Shown here: positions 1 to 8,191 of the stretch, in pieces
How the letters are laid out: each line of letters begins with the position of its first letter
Numbering within the stretch: position 1 is the stretch's first letter
Source of the DNA: Streptomyces lanatus
GTDB taxonomy: Bacteria; Actinomycetota; Actinomycetes; Streptomycetales; Streptomycetaceae
Assembly (NCBI RefSeq): GCF_014655715.1
Contig: NZ_BNBM01000002.1
Span: 372,001 to 436,000, forward strand
DNA: 64,000 nucleotides
Direction: 5' to 3'
The notes under the pieces: model-generated
Told to the model about the DNA's origin: nothing
What the model saw: only the letters and a program-made list of their open reading frames with translations
Database searches by the model: none
Position numbers and translations under genes: made by a program

Positions 1-288
1 ACGGCCGACGACGCATCACCAAGCTCCGCGGGGAGGGAGTCGACCTGGACTACAGGCCCTCGCCGCGGCAGCTAAGAAGAAGCAGCCCGAAACGCATGAT
101 GCGAAGCATGCTAGCCGAGCCTCTTCGGATGCGGGGCGCCGTATCAGTATGCGGGACCTGGAGCACGAAAGGGAAAAAACGTGCGCCATAGCACTTGGTC
201 ACGGCGCGAGTGGCCCTCTATCCCCATATTTCACCAATCATGGTTGCGCCTAGTGACAGCCATCTGACGCAGTGCAATGGTGCCGGGC
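1..288. other. Left flank with no confident gene
   Basis: No complete gene is visible. On the plus strand the third frame is open from base 3 to a TAG at 189-191. It gives a basic, arginine-rich stretch that could be the tail of a gene cut by the window edge, but nothing in it is recognisable. The part from about 150 to 280 is less GC-rich than the surroundings and probably holds the promoter of the M4 peptidase gene. I could not pick a convincing -35/-10 pair. Confidence 0.3.
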
Positions 289-1359
289 ATGACGACAAAC
301 GGGGGCTTCGAGCCCGTCTTCTGCACCGTCGTTCCGCCACACGTCCTGGACAAGCTGGCCCGCAACGACGACCCCGCACTCTCAGGACCGGCCCGCCGGA
401 CCCTGATGCGCGACAGCGAGCTGCGCGGCAGGCGCCGTGTCACGACCGAGTTCGCCCTCGCGGCCGCCCCGACGGCGAAGGCACCGTCGGAGCAGGCGCT
501 GCGCACCATCTACGACGCCCGGCACGGCACCGCCCTGCCCGGCACCAAGGTCCGCGAGGAGGGCGCCGACCCCGGCCAGGACGCCACCGTCAACCGCGCC
601 TACTCCGGGCTCGGCGCCACCTTCGAGCTCTTCCTGAAGGCCTACGCCCGCCACTCCATCGACGGCGACGGCCTGCCGCTGGACGCCACCGTCCACTACG
701 ACGAGAACTACAACAACGCCTTCTGGAACGGCGAGCAGATGGTGTTCGGCGACGGTGACGGCGAGATCTTCCTCGACTTCACCATCCCGATCGACGTCAT
801 CGGCCATGAGCTCACCCACGGCGTCACCCAGTACACGGCGAACCTGACGTACTACGGCCAGCCGGGCGCGCTGAACGAGTCGATGTCGGATGTCTTCGGC
901 GCCCTCATCAAGCAGTACACGCTCGGCCAGACCGCGGCCGAGGCCGACTGGCTGATCGGCGCGGGGCTGCTCGCGCCCGGCGTCTCCGGCAAGGCCCTGC
1001 GCTCCATGAAGGAGCCGGGCAGCGCGTACGACGACGACGTCCTCGGCAAGGACCCGCAGCCAGGCACGATGGACGACTATGTCCGCACCGGCCGTGACAA
1101 CGGCGGTGTGCACATCAACTCCGGCATCCCGAACCACGCCTTCTACCTGGCCGCCACCGCCCTCGGCGGGCACGCCTGGGAGAAGGCCGGGCAGGTCTGG
1201 TACGACGTGCTGACCGGCGGTGAGCTGTCGGACCGGGCCATGTTCACCGACTTCGCCAAGCTGACCGTGAAGGCCGCGAAGGACCGCTTCGGGGACGGCG
1301 GCGAGGAGCTCCAGGCCGTGTCGAAGGCATGGGAGCAGGTCGGGGTGCGGATCTCCTGA
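289..1359 (+). CDS. Protealysin-like M4 family metallopeptidase
   Basis: A thermolysin-family (M4) zinc endopeptidase of about 356 residues. The zinc site is clear: HELTH at residues 173-177 and the third ligand E197 in ALNESMSDVFG, 20 residues after the second histidine as in thermolysin. A downstream DNGGVHINSGIPNHAF block matches the M4 C-terminal domain with its catalytic histidine. There is no signal peptide. The short N-terminal region carries PPHVL at residues 16-20, which matches the PPxxL motif of short protealysin-type propeptides; the mature enzyme probably begins near TIYDARHG (residue 73 on). I prefer the ATG at 289; an in-frame ATG at 277 is the alternative. The inhibitor-like gene follows 21 bases downstream. 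It probably acts inside the cell or is released by a non-Sec route. Confidence 0.93.
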   Translation: MTTNGGFEPVFCTVVPPHVLDKLARNDDPALSGPARRTLMRDSELRGRRRVTTEFALAAAPTAKAPSEQALRTIYDARHGTALPGTKVREEGADPGQDATVNRAYSGLGATFELFLKAYARHSIDGDGLPLDATVHYDENYNNAFWNGEQMVFGDGDGEIFLDFTIPIDVIGHELTHGVTQYTANLTYYGQPGALNESMSDVFGALIKQYTLGQTAAEADWLIGAGLLAPGVSGKALRSMKEPGSAYDDDVLGKDPQPGTMDDYVRTGRDNGGVHINSGIPNHAFYLAATALGGHAWEKAGQVWYDVLTGGELSDRAMFTDFAKLTVKAAKDRFGDGGEELQAVSKAWEQVGVRIS

Positions 1360-1380
1360 GTCCGTACTAGACAGGGACCC

Positions 1381-1647
1381 ATGCGGATTTTGGTAAGGCG
1401 CACGGGTGGATTCGCGGGCATCGAGCGGCACGCCGAGGTCGACACCTCGGGGCGCCCCGACGCCCAGGACTGGCACGCCCTGGCCGAGAGCGCGGTCGCG
1501 TCCGGCCGGGGCACGCCCCCGGTCGGGGTTCCGGACGGCTTCAGCTACCAGATCACCGTGGACGGCAACACGGTGTACTGCTCGGACCCCCGGCTCACCG
1601 ACGAGCAGCGCAAGCTGATCTCCAGGGTGCTGAAGGAAGGAGCGTAA
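1381..1647 (+). CDS. Emfourin-like M4 peptidase inhibitor
   Basis: A small 88-residue protein starting MRILVRRTGGFAGIER. The GGFAGI opening, the size, and its place directly after a protealysin-like peptidase match emfourin, the proteinaceous inhibitor described for Serratia protealysin and found next to many bacterial M4 genes. Expected role: tight inhibition of the neighbouring peptidase so that it does not damage the cell. The ATG at 1381 has an AGGGA ribosome binding site 5 bases upstream, and only 21 bases separate it from the peptidase stop, so the two are probably co-transcribed. No signal peptide, cysteines few, no transmembrane segment. The family call is from memory of the motif and from context. 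Confidence 0.8.
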   Translation: MRILVRRTGGFAGIERHAEVDTSGRPDAQDWHALAESAVASGRGTPPVGVPDGFSYQITVDGNTVYCSDPRLTDEQRKLISRVLKEGA

Positions 1648-1668
1648 CGGGCAGTTCACGCCGAGGCG

Positions 1669-1698
1669 TTGACTTCCGTTACCGCCGGTACGGATGAT
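1669..1698 (+). promoter_or_regulatory. Promoter of the beta-glucosidase operon, probably leaderless
   Basis: TTGACT at 1669-1674, an 18-base spacer, and GATGAT at 1693-1698. The -10 ends 7 bases before the ATG at 1706, so transcription should begin at or next to the start codon. This supports 1706 over the in-frame ATG at 1694, which lies inside the -10 element. Confidence 0.55.
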
Positions 1699-1705
1699 CC
1701 GGCGC

Positions 1706-3010
1706 ATGGCGACTGACCCGATACCCCAGTTCCCGGCCGGCTTCCTGTGGGGCGTCTCGACGTCCGCCCATCAGATCGAGGGCGCGGTGGACGAGCGCGA
1801 GCGGTCCGTGTGGGACGCCTTCACGGCCGAGCCGGGGACGGTGAAGGACGGCTCGACGGCGGCGGTGGCCTGCGACCACTACCACCGCTACCGCGAGGAC
1901 GTGGCGCTCCTGGCCGACCTGGGCGTGGACGCGTACCGCTTCTCGGTCTCCTGGCCCCGGGTGAACTCCCCGAAGGGCCTCGACTTCTACGACCGCCTGG
2001 TGGACGAGCTGTGCGCGGCGGGCGTCCGCCCGGTGCCGACCCTCTTCCACTGGGATCTGCCGGTCACGCTGGACTGGCTGGAGCGGGACACGGCGGCCCG
2101 TTTCGCCGAGTACGTGTCGCTGGTCGCCGAGCGCCTCGGTGACCGGGTCGGCAAGTGGATCACCCTCAACGAACCCGCCGAGCACACCCTCCTCGGCCAC
2201 GCCCTCGGCACCCACGCCCCCGGCAGGCAGCTCCTCTTCGACGCCCTCCCCGTCGCCCACCACCAGCTCCTGGCCCACGGTCTCGCCGTACGGGCCCTGC
2301 GCGCGGCCGGCGCGACGGACATCGGCATCGCCAACTCGCACGGCCCGACCTGGCCGGCCTCGAAGGAACAGCCGGACCTGGAGGCGGCCGACTTCTACGA
2401 CCTGCTCCTGAACCGCCTGTTCGCCGACCCGCTCCTGCTGGGCCAATACCCGGAGGGAATCGGCGAGTTGATGCCGGGCGATGTCGAGGCGGATCTGAAA
2501 GTGATCTCCGAACCCCTCGACTTCTACGGCGTCAACTACTACGCCCCGACCCGCGTCGGCGCCCCGCAGGGCACCGAGATCGAGTTCGGCGGGATCAGCA
2601 TGCCGGCCGAACTGCCCTTCTCGGTACGGCAGATCGAGGGCGTGCCGACGACGGACTTCGGCTGGCCGGTGGTCCCCGAGGGCCTGACGGAACTGCTGAC
2701 GGCCTTCCGCGACCGCTACGGCGACCGGCTGCCGCCCGTCGTCATCACCGAGAACGGCTGCTCCTACGAGGGCGTCGACGACCAGGAGCGGATCGCCTAC
2801 CTGGACGGCCATGTCCGGGCGCTGCACCGGGCGGTGGAGGCGGGCGTGGACGTACGCGGGTACTTCGTGTGGTCGCTGCTGGACAACTTCGAGTGGGCGG
2901 AAGGGTACGCGCGCCGGTTCGGCCTGGTGCATGTGGACTACGAGACGCAGGTCAGGACGCCCAAGCGGTCCTACGGCTGGTTGCGGGACGTGCTCCGGGC
3001 GCAGAGATGA
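1706..3010 (+). CDS. GH1 family beta-glucosidase
   Basis: Glycoside hydrolase family 1, 434 residues, hydrolysing beta-linked glucosides or related disaccharides with retention. The family N-terminal signature FLWGVSTSAHQIEGA is present. The acid/base glutamate is E156 in TLNEP and the nucleophile is E349 in ITENG. The C-terminal YFVWSLLDNFEWAEGY block, which shapes the sugar-binding site, is intact. There is no signal peptide, so it acts on sugars already taken up. The stop overlaps the start of the next gene (ATGA at 3007-3010), so the transporter is translationally coupled and probably imports the substrate. No LacI-type regulator is adjacent, unlike many Streptomyces bgl loci. Confidence 0.95.
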   Translation: MATDPIPQFPAGFLWGVSTSAHQIEGAVDERERSVWDAFTAEPGTVKDGSTAAVACDHYHRYREDVALLADLGVDAYRFSVSWPRVNSPKGLDFYDRLVDELCAAGVRPVPTLFHWDLPVTLDWLERDTAARFAEYVSLVAERLGDRVGKWITLNEPAEHTLLGHALGTHAPGRQLLFDALPVAHHQLLAHGLAVRALRAAGATDIGIANSHGPTWPASKEQPDLEAADFYDLLLNRLFADPLLLGQYPEGIGELMPGDVEADLKVISEPLDFYGVNYYAPTRVGAPQGTEIEFGGISMPAELPFSVRQIEGVPTTDFGWPVVPEGLTELLTAFRDRYGDRLPPVVITENGCSYEGVDDQERIAYLDGHVRALHRAVEAGVDVRGYFVWSLLDNFEWAEGYARRFGLVHVDYETQVRTPKRSYGWLRDVLRAQR

Positions 3011-4248
3011 CAACCGAGGCCCTTGCTCTCGCGGAGCCGGTGGACCGGGTCGGCAAGGGCTGGACGGCGGCGCTCTCGCTGGCCAACGTGGCGATCTGGG
3101 TGGGCTGGTACGGCCCGCTGCAGATCCTGCTGGCCCGGCAGGCGGAGGACTTCGCGCCCGGCACCGGGATGTCGAAGGAGACGCTGCTGGCCTGGGTGAC
3201 GGGCGTGGGCGCGGCCGTGTCGCTGGCGGCCAACCCGTTCTTCGGCGCCCTGTCGGACCGGACGACGGCCCGCTGGGGGCGCCGTACGCCGTGGATCGTG
3301 GCCGGGGCGGCGGGCGGGGCGCTGTCGTTGCTGGTGCTCGCGGGGGCGAGCGGGCTGTGGGTGATGGCGGTCGGGTGGTGCCTGGTCCAGCTGACCCTGA
3401 ACGCGGCGTTCGCGGCGGTGACGGCGGCGGTGCCGGACCGGGTGCCGCGGCTGCAACGGGGCGCGGTGGGCGGCTGGTTGGGGGCGGCGCAGATCCTCGG
3501 GGCGGTCGTCGGGACGGGTCTCGCGACGGCGGCGGGCGGGATCGCGGCGGGGTATGCGGCGTGCGCGGTGTTCGCGGTGGCGGGGGTGCTGCCGTATGTG
3601 CTCCGGTACCGGGATCTGCGGCTCGTGGACCGGGACCGGCCGTCCGCGCGCTCCTTCGTCCGCGGGTTCTGGCTGAGCCCGCGCCGCTACCCGGACTTCG
3701 GCTGGGCCTGGCTGACCCGCTTCCTGATCAACCTCAGCAACGCGCTGGTCCTGCTCTACCTGCTGTATTACCTGCGGGACCGGCTGCACCACCACGACCC
3801 CGAACAGGGCGTGCTCATCCTCACCGCGGTGGACAGCGTGGCGCTGCTGGCCACAGTCGTGGTGGGAGGCGTCTGGTCGGACCGCGTGGGCCGCCGCAAG
3901 CCGTTCGTGCGGTGGTCCGGGGTGCTGATGGCGGCCGCCACCGCCCTGCTGGCGGTCTGGCAGACCTGGGCGGGCGCGATCGTCGTGGCGGCGTTGCTGG
4001 GCGTGGCTCTCGGGGTGTTCATGTCGGTCGACTTCGCGCTGATGACGGACGTACTGCCAAAGGCGCGGGACCGGGGCAAGGACCTCGGCGTCATCAACGT
4101 CGCCAATGCCCTGCCCCAGGTCGCGGCACCCGCCCTCGCCGCGCCGATCGTGACCCACCTGGGCGGGTATCGCGTGCTGTACCTGCTGGCCGCGGTGATC
4201 GGGTTGGCGGGGGCGGTGCTGGTGGGGCGGATCAAGGGCGTGGAGTAG
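3007..4248 (+). CDS. MFS transporter, probably glycoside or sugar uptake
   Basis: A 413-residue major facilitator with about 12 hydrophobic segments. The cytoplasmic loop after the second segment reads GALSDRTTARWGRRTPWIV, close to the DRTxxxxGRRRPW pattern of the GPH sugar/cation symporters and their relatives. A second related loop, GVWSDRVGRRKPFVR, lies in the C-terminal half, showing the internal duplication. Its start codon overlaps the beta-glucosidase stop, so the pair works as a two-gene operon: uptake of a glucoside, then intracellular hydrolysis. The substrate cannot be read from the sequence. Confidence 0.85.
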   Translation: MTTEALALAEPVDRVGKGWTAALSLANVAIWVGWYGPLQILLARQAEDFAPGTGMSKETLLAWVTGVGAAVSLAANPFFGALSDRTTARWGRRTPWIVAGAAGGALSLLVLAGASGLWVMAVGWCLVQLTLNAAFAAVTAAVPDRVPRLQRGAVGGWLGAAQILGAVVGTGLATAAGGIAAGYAACAVFAVAGVLPYVLRYRDLRLVDRDRPSARSFVRGFWLSPRRYPDFGWAWLTRFLINLSNALVLLYLLYYLRDRLHHHDPEQGVLILTAVDSVALLATVVVGGVWSDRVGRRKPFVRWSGVLMAAATALLAVWQTWAGAIVVAALLGVALGVFMSVDFALMTDVLPKARDRGKDLGVINVANALPQVAAPALAAPIVTHLGGYRVLYLLAAVIGLAGAVLVGRIKGVE

Positions 4249-4254
4249 GCGAAC

Positions 4255-4650
4255 TCAGCACTCGCCGCCCCAGCGTGCGCTGTGCAGGGTGATGGGGCCC
4301 TCGAAGGTCACCATGTGCGTGTCGGGCGGGTAGTGCAGGCAGCCCTTGAAGTTGCCGCCGTTCTCCGGCGTGGCGGTGAGGTTGTACCAGATGTGGTCCG
4401 CGCCCGGCAGGCGCTTGCCGTTGTTGACGATGGTCACCCCCTTCTCCGAGCGCAGGTCGTACAGGTTCCCCTTCGACTTCCACTTCGGCTGGCCCGACGC
4501 CGTGTCGTTGTCCCATACGCAGACGTATTCCTTGGGACAGTCCGCCGGGGCCGCCGATGCCGACGGCGCGGCGGCCACCCCCATGGCCGCCGTCATCAGC
4601 AGCGCCGCCACCCCCACGCCCGCCTTCATACGAAACCGTGCCTTCACCAT
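4255..4650 (-). CDS. Secreted peptidase inhibitor I36-like protein
   Basis: A 131-residue exported protein. I set the start at 4650 because GGAGG lies just upstream; this gives a basic N-terminus, a hydrophobic core (VGVAALLMTAAMGVAAA) and an ASAAPA signal peptidase site. The mature part holds DCPKEYVCVWD, a C-x5-C arrangement with aromatic residues as in family I36 (Streptomyces metalloproteinase inhibitor SMPI and relatives), two further cysteines near the C-terminus (KGCLHYP and GGEC), and so probably two disulfides. Inhibition of an extracellular metallopeptidase is a family inference only; many relatives are uncharacterised. It is convergent with the MFS gene. Confidence 0.72.
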   Translation of the reverse strand: MVKARFRMKAGVGVAALLMTAAMGVAAAPSASAAPADCPKEYVCVWDNDTASGQPKWKSKGNLYDLRSEKGVTIVNNGKRLPGADHIWYNLTATPENGGNFKGCLHYPPDTHMVTFEGPITLHSARWGGEC

Positions 4651-4736
4651 GTCCTCCGTCTCGGTCACCGTGGGGCGGCGATGGTCGGTCGCCGCCTCCA
4701 AGTGCCCCAGCATCACGCATGGTTCAGCTCTTCGGT

Positions 4737-4754
4737 CCCTGACAGATGTCAGGG
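4737..4754 (-). terminator. Hairpin after the reductase gene
   Basis: CCCTGACA and TGTCAGGG form a perfect 8-bp stem with a 2-base GA turn, starting 8 bases beyond the stop of the minus-strand reductase gene. There is no T-run. It would more likely act as a Streptomyces-type U-less terminator or an mRNA 3' stabiliser. Confidence 0.45.
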
Positions 4755-4761
4755 GCGCCGC

Positions 4762-5616
4762 TCACAGGGCTCCGGCGTCCCGGGCCGTGTAGACCGACGG
4801 ATACACCGGCCGGTAGCCCAGCTCGCGGCGGATCCGCTCGGTGGAGGTGATCTGGTTCCACGGGTCGGGGTCGGTGCGGGTGTACAGCTCCTCCGGGATG
4901 TCGACGCCGTTGAGCTGGTGCAGTTCGACCGCCGTGACGGGGGCGTCGTCGGCGATGTTGTAGATACGGCCCGCGATGCCCGGGGCGTGCAGGATGCGCA
5001 GCAGGCCCTGGGCGACGTCCACGTGGTGGCCCATGTGGAGGCGCTGGGTGGCCGCCCAGTTCTTGGCCCAGATCAGGGACTGGGCGAGATGCGGGTCGCC
5101 CTCGCCGTACACGAAGGGGAGACGGGCGACGCGTACGTCTATGCCGTCCAGGGCGCGCAGCTCCCGCTCGGCCCGCGCCTTGGACTCGGGGTAGGCGCCC
5201 CACATGCCCCCGCCGGGCCGGCTCTCGTCGTCCTCGGTCAGCGGGCGGCCGCGTCCGGTGCCGTACACAAGACCCGTGCTGACCTGTACGAACCTCTCGA
5301 CATGGGCCGTCTGCGCGGCGCGGCCCAGCTCTACGGCCGCCTCGTGGTTGACGGCCCACGCCTCCTCGTCGGGGACCCCGCGGAAGGACGCCGCGACGTT
5401 CACGACCGCGTCGACCCCGGCCACCGCCTTGCCGAGCACCTCGGTGTCCCGCAGGTCGCCGACGACGACCTCGGCGCCCAGCTCCGCGAAGGGCTCGCCC
5501 CGCGCCGCGTCCCGCACCAGCACCCGTACCTTCTCCCCCGCCCTGGCCTGCGCCAGCAGCCTCGGCACGAAGCGCCGGCCGACCTGCCCTGTCGTACCTG
5601 TCACCAACGTCAGCAT
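4762..5616 (-). CDS. NAD(P)-dependent epimerase/reductase (extended SDR)
   Basis: A 284-residue Rossmann-fold enzyme. The N-terminal TGTTGQVGRRF glycine motif binds NAD(P), GDLRD follows at the adenine-binding position, and VSTGLVYGT with YPESKA gives the Ser and Tyr-x-x-x-Lys catalytic residues of the SDR superfamily. It resembles NAD-dependent epimerase/dehydratase proteins; the substrate is unknown. GGAGCAGG precedes the ATG. It is divergent from an XRE regulator with about 100 bases between the starts, an arrangement in which the regulator commonly controls the reductase. Confidence 0.85.
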   Translation of the reverse strand: MLTLVTGTTGQVGRRFVPRLLAQARAGEKVRVLVRDAARGEPFAELGAEVVVGDLRDTEVLGKAVAGVDAVVNVAASFRGVPDEEAWAVNHEAAVELGRAAQTAHVERFVQVSTGLVYGTGRGRPLTEDDESRPGGGMWGAYPESKARAERELRALDGIDVRVARLPFVYGEGDPHLAQSLIWAKNWAATQRLHMGHHVDVAQGLLRILHAPGIAGRIYNIADDAPVTAVELHQLNGVDIPEELYTRTDPDPWNQITSTERIRRELGYRPVYPSVYTARDAGAL

Positions 5617-5677
5617 GTCCTGCTCCTCTCGTCACTCACCACCCTCGGACGGGACCGGGGTGGGCGGGAGAGACCCG

Positions 5678-5707
5678 TTGATCAGGGGATCGGCAGTCCC
5701 TGGATAA
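5678..5707 (+). promoter_or_regulatory. Promoter and possible operator of the XRE regulator
   Basis: TTGATC at 5678-5683, an 18-base spacer and GGATAA at 5702-5707. A CAGGG/CCCTG inverted repeat (5683-5687 and 5698-5702) sits between the two hexamers, so a bound regulator would block the promoter. The divergent reductase promoter must lie in the same 100 bases. Confidence 0.4.
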
Positions 5708-5717
5708 GGCGCGCGCC

Positions 5718-6584
5718 GTGCCGCACGCTGGAGAGGTGAACCGAGCCGAACTCGCCGACTTCCTGCGCCGCGGCCGCGCCCGGCTGGCCCCGTCGGACGT
5801 GGGCCTCACGCCCGGCCCCCGGCGCCGTACGCCTGGCCTGCGCCGCGAGGAGGTGGCGCAGCTGGCGGGCATGTCCGTGGACTACTACACCCGCCTCGAA
5901 CAGTCCCGGGGCCCGCACCCGTCCCGTCAGATGCTCACCGCGCTGGGCCGTGCCCTGCGCCTGACCGATGTGGAGCAGGACCATCTGTTCCATCTCGCCG
6001 GTGAGGAGCCGCCGCGGCGCGAGACGGCGTCACCACATGTCCGCCCGGGGCTGCTGCTGATCCTGGACCGGCTGCACGACACCCCGGCCCAGGTGGTGAA
6101 CGACTGCGGGGAGGTGCTGGCCCAGAACGCCATGGCCAAGGCGCTGGTCGGCGATGTGATGTCCGGTCCGCGCCGCGAGCGCAACCTGATCCGGCTGTTC
6201 TTCCTCGACCCGGTCGCGCGCACGATCATCCCGGAGGAGGACTGGCCGGGCCACGCCCGTGCCCATGTCTCCAGCCTGCGCGCGGTGGCGGCGGCCCGCC
6301 CCGACGACCCGGAACCGGCCGCGCTGGTCGCCGAACTGCGCGCCGGCAGCGAGGAGTTCGCCCGGCTGTGGGACGAGCACGAGGTGTCCCGGCGCGACCA
6401 GGCGACCAAGCGCTTCAAGCACCCGCTGGTCGGCCTCCTGGAACTGGACTGCGAGGTCATGGTCAGCCACGAGCACCACCACCTCCTGGTCGTCCACTCC
6501 GCCCGCCCCGGCACGGATGCCTATGAGCGGCTGCGACTGCTGCGGGTCGTGGGCCTCCAGGACATGTCACCCAGCAAGGCCTGA
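5718..6584 (+). CDS. XRE family regulator with MmyB-like ligand domain
   Basis: A 288-residue DNA-binding protein. An N-terminal helix-turn-helix (about residues 30-80) contains TPGLRREEVAQLAGMSVDYYTRLEQ, shown here only as a family hallmark (RREEVA and YYTRLE). The rest (about 100-280) is the MmyB-like domain found in many Streptomyces regulators, which binds a small ligand or a fatty acid in the structurally known example. The start is GTG at 5718; an in-frame GTG at 5736 is possible. It probably controls itself and the divergent reductase. Its 3' end overlaps the convergent TetR gene by 18 bases. Confidence 0.88.
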   Translation: MPHAGEVNRAELADFLRRGRARLAPSDVGLTPGPRRRTPGLRREEVAQLAGMSVDYYTRLEQSRGPHPSRQMLTALGRALRLTDVEQDHLFHLAGEEPPRRETASPHVRPGLLLILDRLHDTPAQVVNDCGEVLAQNAMAKALVGDVMSGPRRERNLIRLFFLDPVARTIIPEEDWPGHARAHVSSLRAVAAARPDDPEPAALVAELRAGSEEFARLWDEHEVSRRDQATKRFKHPLVGLLELDCEVMVSHEHHHLLVVHSARPGTDAYERLRLLRVVGLQDMSPSKA

Positions 6585-7211
6585 CCGCACCGAGGCCGCC
6601 GCGCGCTCCGGGTCGTCGCCCGCCGCGACCGCGAAGTCCCGCAGCGTTCCGGCGAGGACGTCGTCGGGGCCGTAGACGCCGATGATGTAGCCGGCGTGCG
6701 CGAGCTGGGCGAGACCGTGCATCTGGACGAACAGCTGCCGTACGAGGAGATCGGCGTCGGTGTCCGGGCGGAACCGCCCGGCCGCGGCGCAGCGGCGGAT
6801 GGCGTTGCGCGGGTAGCGCAGCAGCCGTACGCCCATCCCCCGGTCGTCCTCGGTGAGTTCGAACCCGGCGGTGCCTGAGCCGCCGAACATGACGGCGTAC
6901 ACCTCGGGTTCGGCGCGGGCGAACTCCTGGTAGACGCGGCAGAGTTCGACGAGCTCGCGCACGGGATCGTCCCCCGCGGCGACCTCGGCCACGCGTCCCT
7001 CGAAGCGGGCGATGCCCTCCCGCATCACCTCGCGCACCAGCCCCGGCATCGACCCGAAATGCGTGTACACGGCCATCGTGGAGGCCCCGACGGCCTTGAC
7101 GAGACGGCGGGCGCTGAGCGCGGCCGGGCCCTCCTCGGCGAGCACGCGGGCGGCTTCGTCGACGAGGAGGCGGCGGGTGTGGGCGGCCGGGCGGTCCTTC
7201 GCTGTTGACAC
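6567..7211 (-). CDS. TetR/AcrR family repressor
   Basis: A 214-residue regulator with an N-terminal TetR helix-turn-helix (about 10-60): LLVDEAARVLAEEG, then SARRLVKAVGASTMAVYTHF, ending in the typical YxHFG. The C-terminal domain resembles the WHG/TetR_C_33 type. The start is GTG at 7211 with no ribosome binding site; TATTCT lies exactly 6 bases upstream, so the transcript may be leaderless. The operator-like repeats at 7221-7261 lie directly upstream, so autoregulation is very likely, and the divergent SGNH hydrolase is a candidate target. Confidence 0.9.
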   Translation of the reverse strand: MSTAKDRPAAHTRRLLVDEAARVLAEEGPAALSARRLVKAVGASTMAVYTHFGSMPGLVREVMREGIARFEGRVAEVAAGDDPVRELVELCRVYQEFARAEPEVYAVMFGGSGTAGFELTEDDRGMGVRLLRYPRNAIRRCAAAGRFRPDTDADLLVRQLFVQMHGLAQLAHAGYIIGVYGPDDVLAGTLRDFAVAAGDDPERAAASVRSGLAG

Positions 7212-7220
7212 GGAGTGAGA

Positions 7221-7261
7221 ATAACGCTGTTATAGGTATAACGCTGTTATGACGCCGTTAT
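7221..7261. promoter_or_regulatory. Repeated TetR operator
   Basis: Two identical copies of ATAACGCTGTTAT at 7221-7233 and 7238-7250, 17 bases apart start to start, followed by a half site GCCGTTAT at 7254-7261. Each copy is an ATAAC/GTTAT inverted repeat with a 3-base centre. The block overlaps the likely promoter of the TetR gene and lies 25 bases before the SGNH hydrolase gene. It is the most A/T-rich stretch in the area. Confidence 0.75.
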
Positions 7262-7285
7262 GGGGCGTCGGGTACGGGGGTCCAG

Positions 7286-8023
7286 ATGTTTGCGAAGGGC
7301 GTCACAAAGGGCATGCGGGGGCGGCTCATACGGCTGCCCGAGGCGGCGGGGGCCGACCACGGCACGACCGAGGGCAAGGAACCCGCGCTGCGAATGGCCG
7401 TGCTCGGGGACTCGGTGGCGGCGGGCGTGGGGGCCGCCGAGCACCGGGAGGCGATGGCCGGGCGGCTGGCGGAGGCGGTGTCGGCGATGACGGGGCGGGC
7501 GGTGTCCTGGAGGGTGTCGGCGCGGGCGGGGGCGACGCTGACGGTCGTACGGCAGGGCCTGCTGTCCGGGCTGACCGACCCGATGACGCGGTGGCGGCCG
7601 GACGTGGTCGTCGTGGTGGCCGGCACCAACGACGCCCTGCGGCTGCGCCGGCCGCGCGCCTTCCGCCGGGATGCCGAGCGCCTGATCCGCGACGTGCGGC
7701 TGCGGCTCGGTGAGGACGTGCCGATGGTGTTCGCGGGACTGCCCTCCGTCGACCGGCTGGCGGCACTGCCGCGCCGGGTGCGGATCCCGCTCGCCTGGTA
7801 CGTCCGTGTACTCGACCACCAGCTGAAGACGGCGGCCACGAGGGGAGTCGCCGTCTTCCACCTCCCTTCCGGAGGCCCACCCGAGCACACGGGCGAGTGG
7901 CTGGCCGCGGACCGCTTCCACCCGTCGGCGGACGGATACCGGGCGTGGGCGCGGGTGTTGGCGGCACGGCTGGCGACGCTCATGGAGGCGACGCTCACCC
8001 ACCGCCAACTGACTCGCGAGTAA
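7286..8023 (+). CDS. SGNH/GDSL-type hydrolase
   Basis: A 245-residue esterase or lipase of the SGNH superfamily. Catalytic serine S43 is in GDSVAAG (block I), N115 is in GTND (block III), and D209-x-x-H212 is in DRFHPSADGY (block V). There is no clear signal peptide, although the N-terminus is basic, so it looks cytoplasmic. GGGGG lies 5 bases before the ATG. It is divergent from the TetR gene, whose operators lie between them. The substrate is unknown; acyl esters or acetylated sugars are usual in the family. Confidence 0.88.
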   Translation: MFAKGVTKGMRGRLIRLPEAAGADHGTTEGKEPALRMAVLGDSVAAGVGAAEHREAMAGRLAEAVSAMTGRAVSWRVSARAGATLTVVRQGLLSGLTDPMTRWRPDVVVVVAGTNDALRLRRPRAFRRDAERLIRDVRLRLGEDVPMVFAGLPSVDRLAALPRRVRIPLAWYVRVLDHQLKTAATRGVAVFHLPSGGPPEHTGEWLAADRFHPSADGYRAWARVLAARLATLMEATLTHRQLTRE

Positions 8024-8191
8024 GCAGGCCGGAAATCACCCTTGCCGACCCCCGTCCCACGCGTATCAATGGAACCGACGGTTTCCGACGGACCGTCAGA
8101 TTCGGTCACCGCGCAGCGTGTTCGCACCCACCTGCCGGCCAACCCCCCACGCACACCGAATTCCCCCACCCCCGAAAGGGAGCGATTCCCC

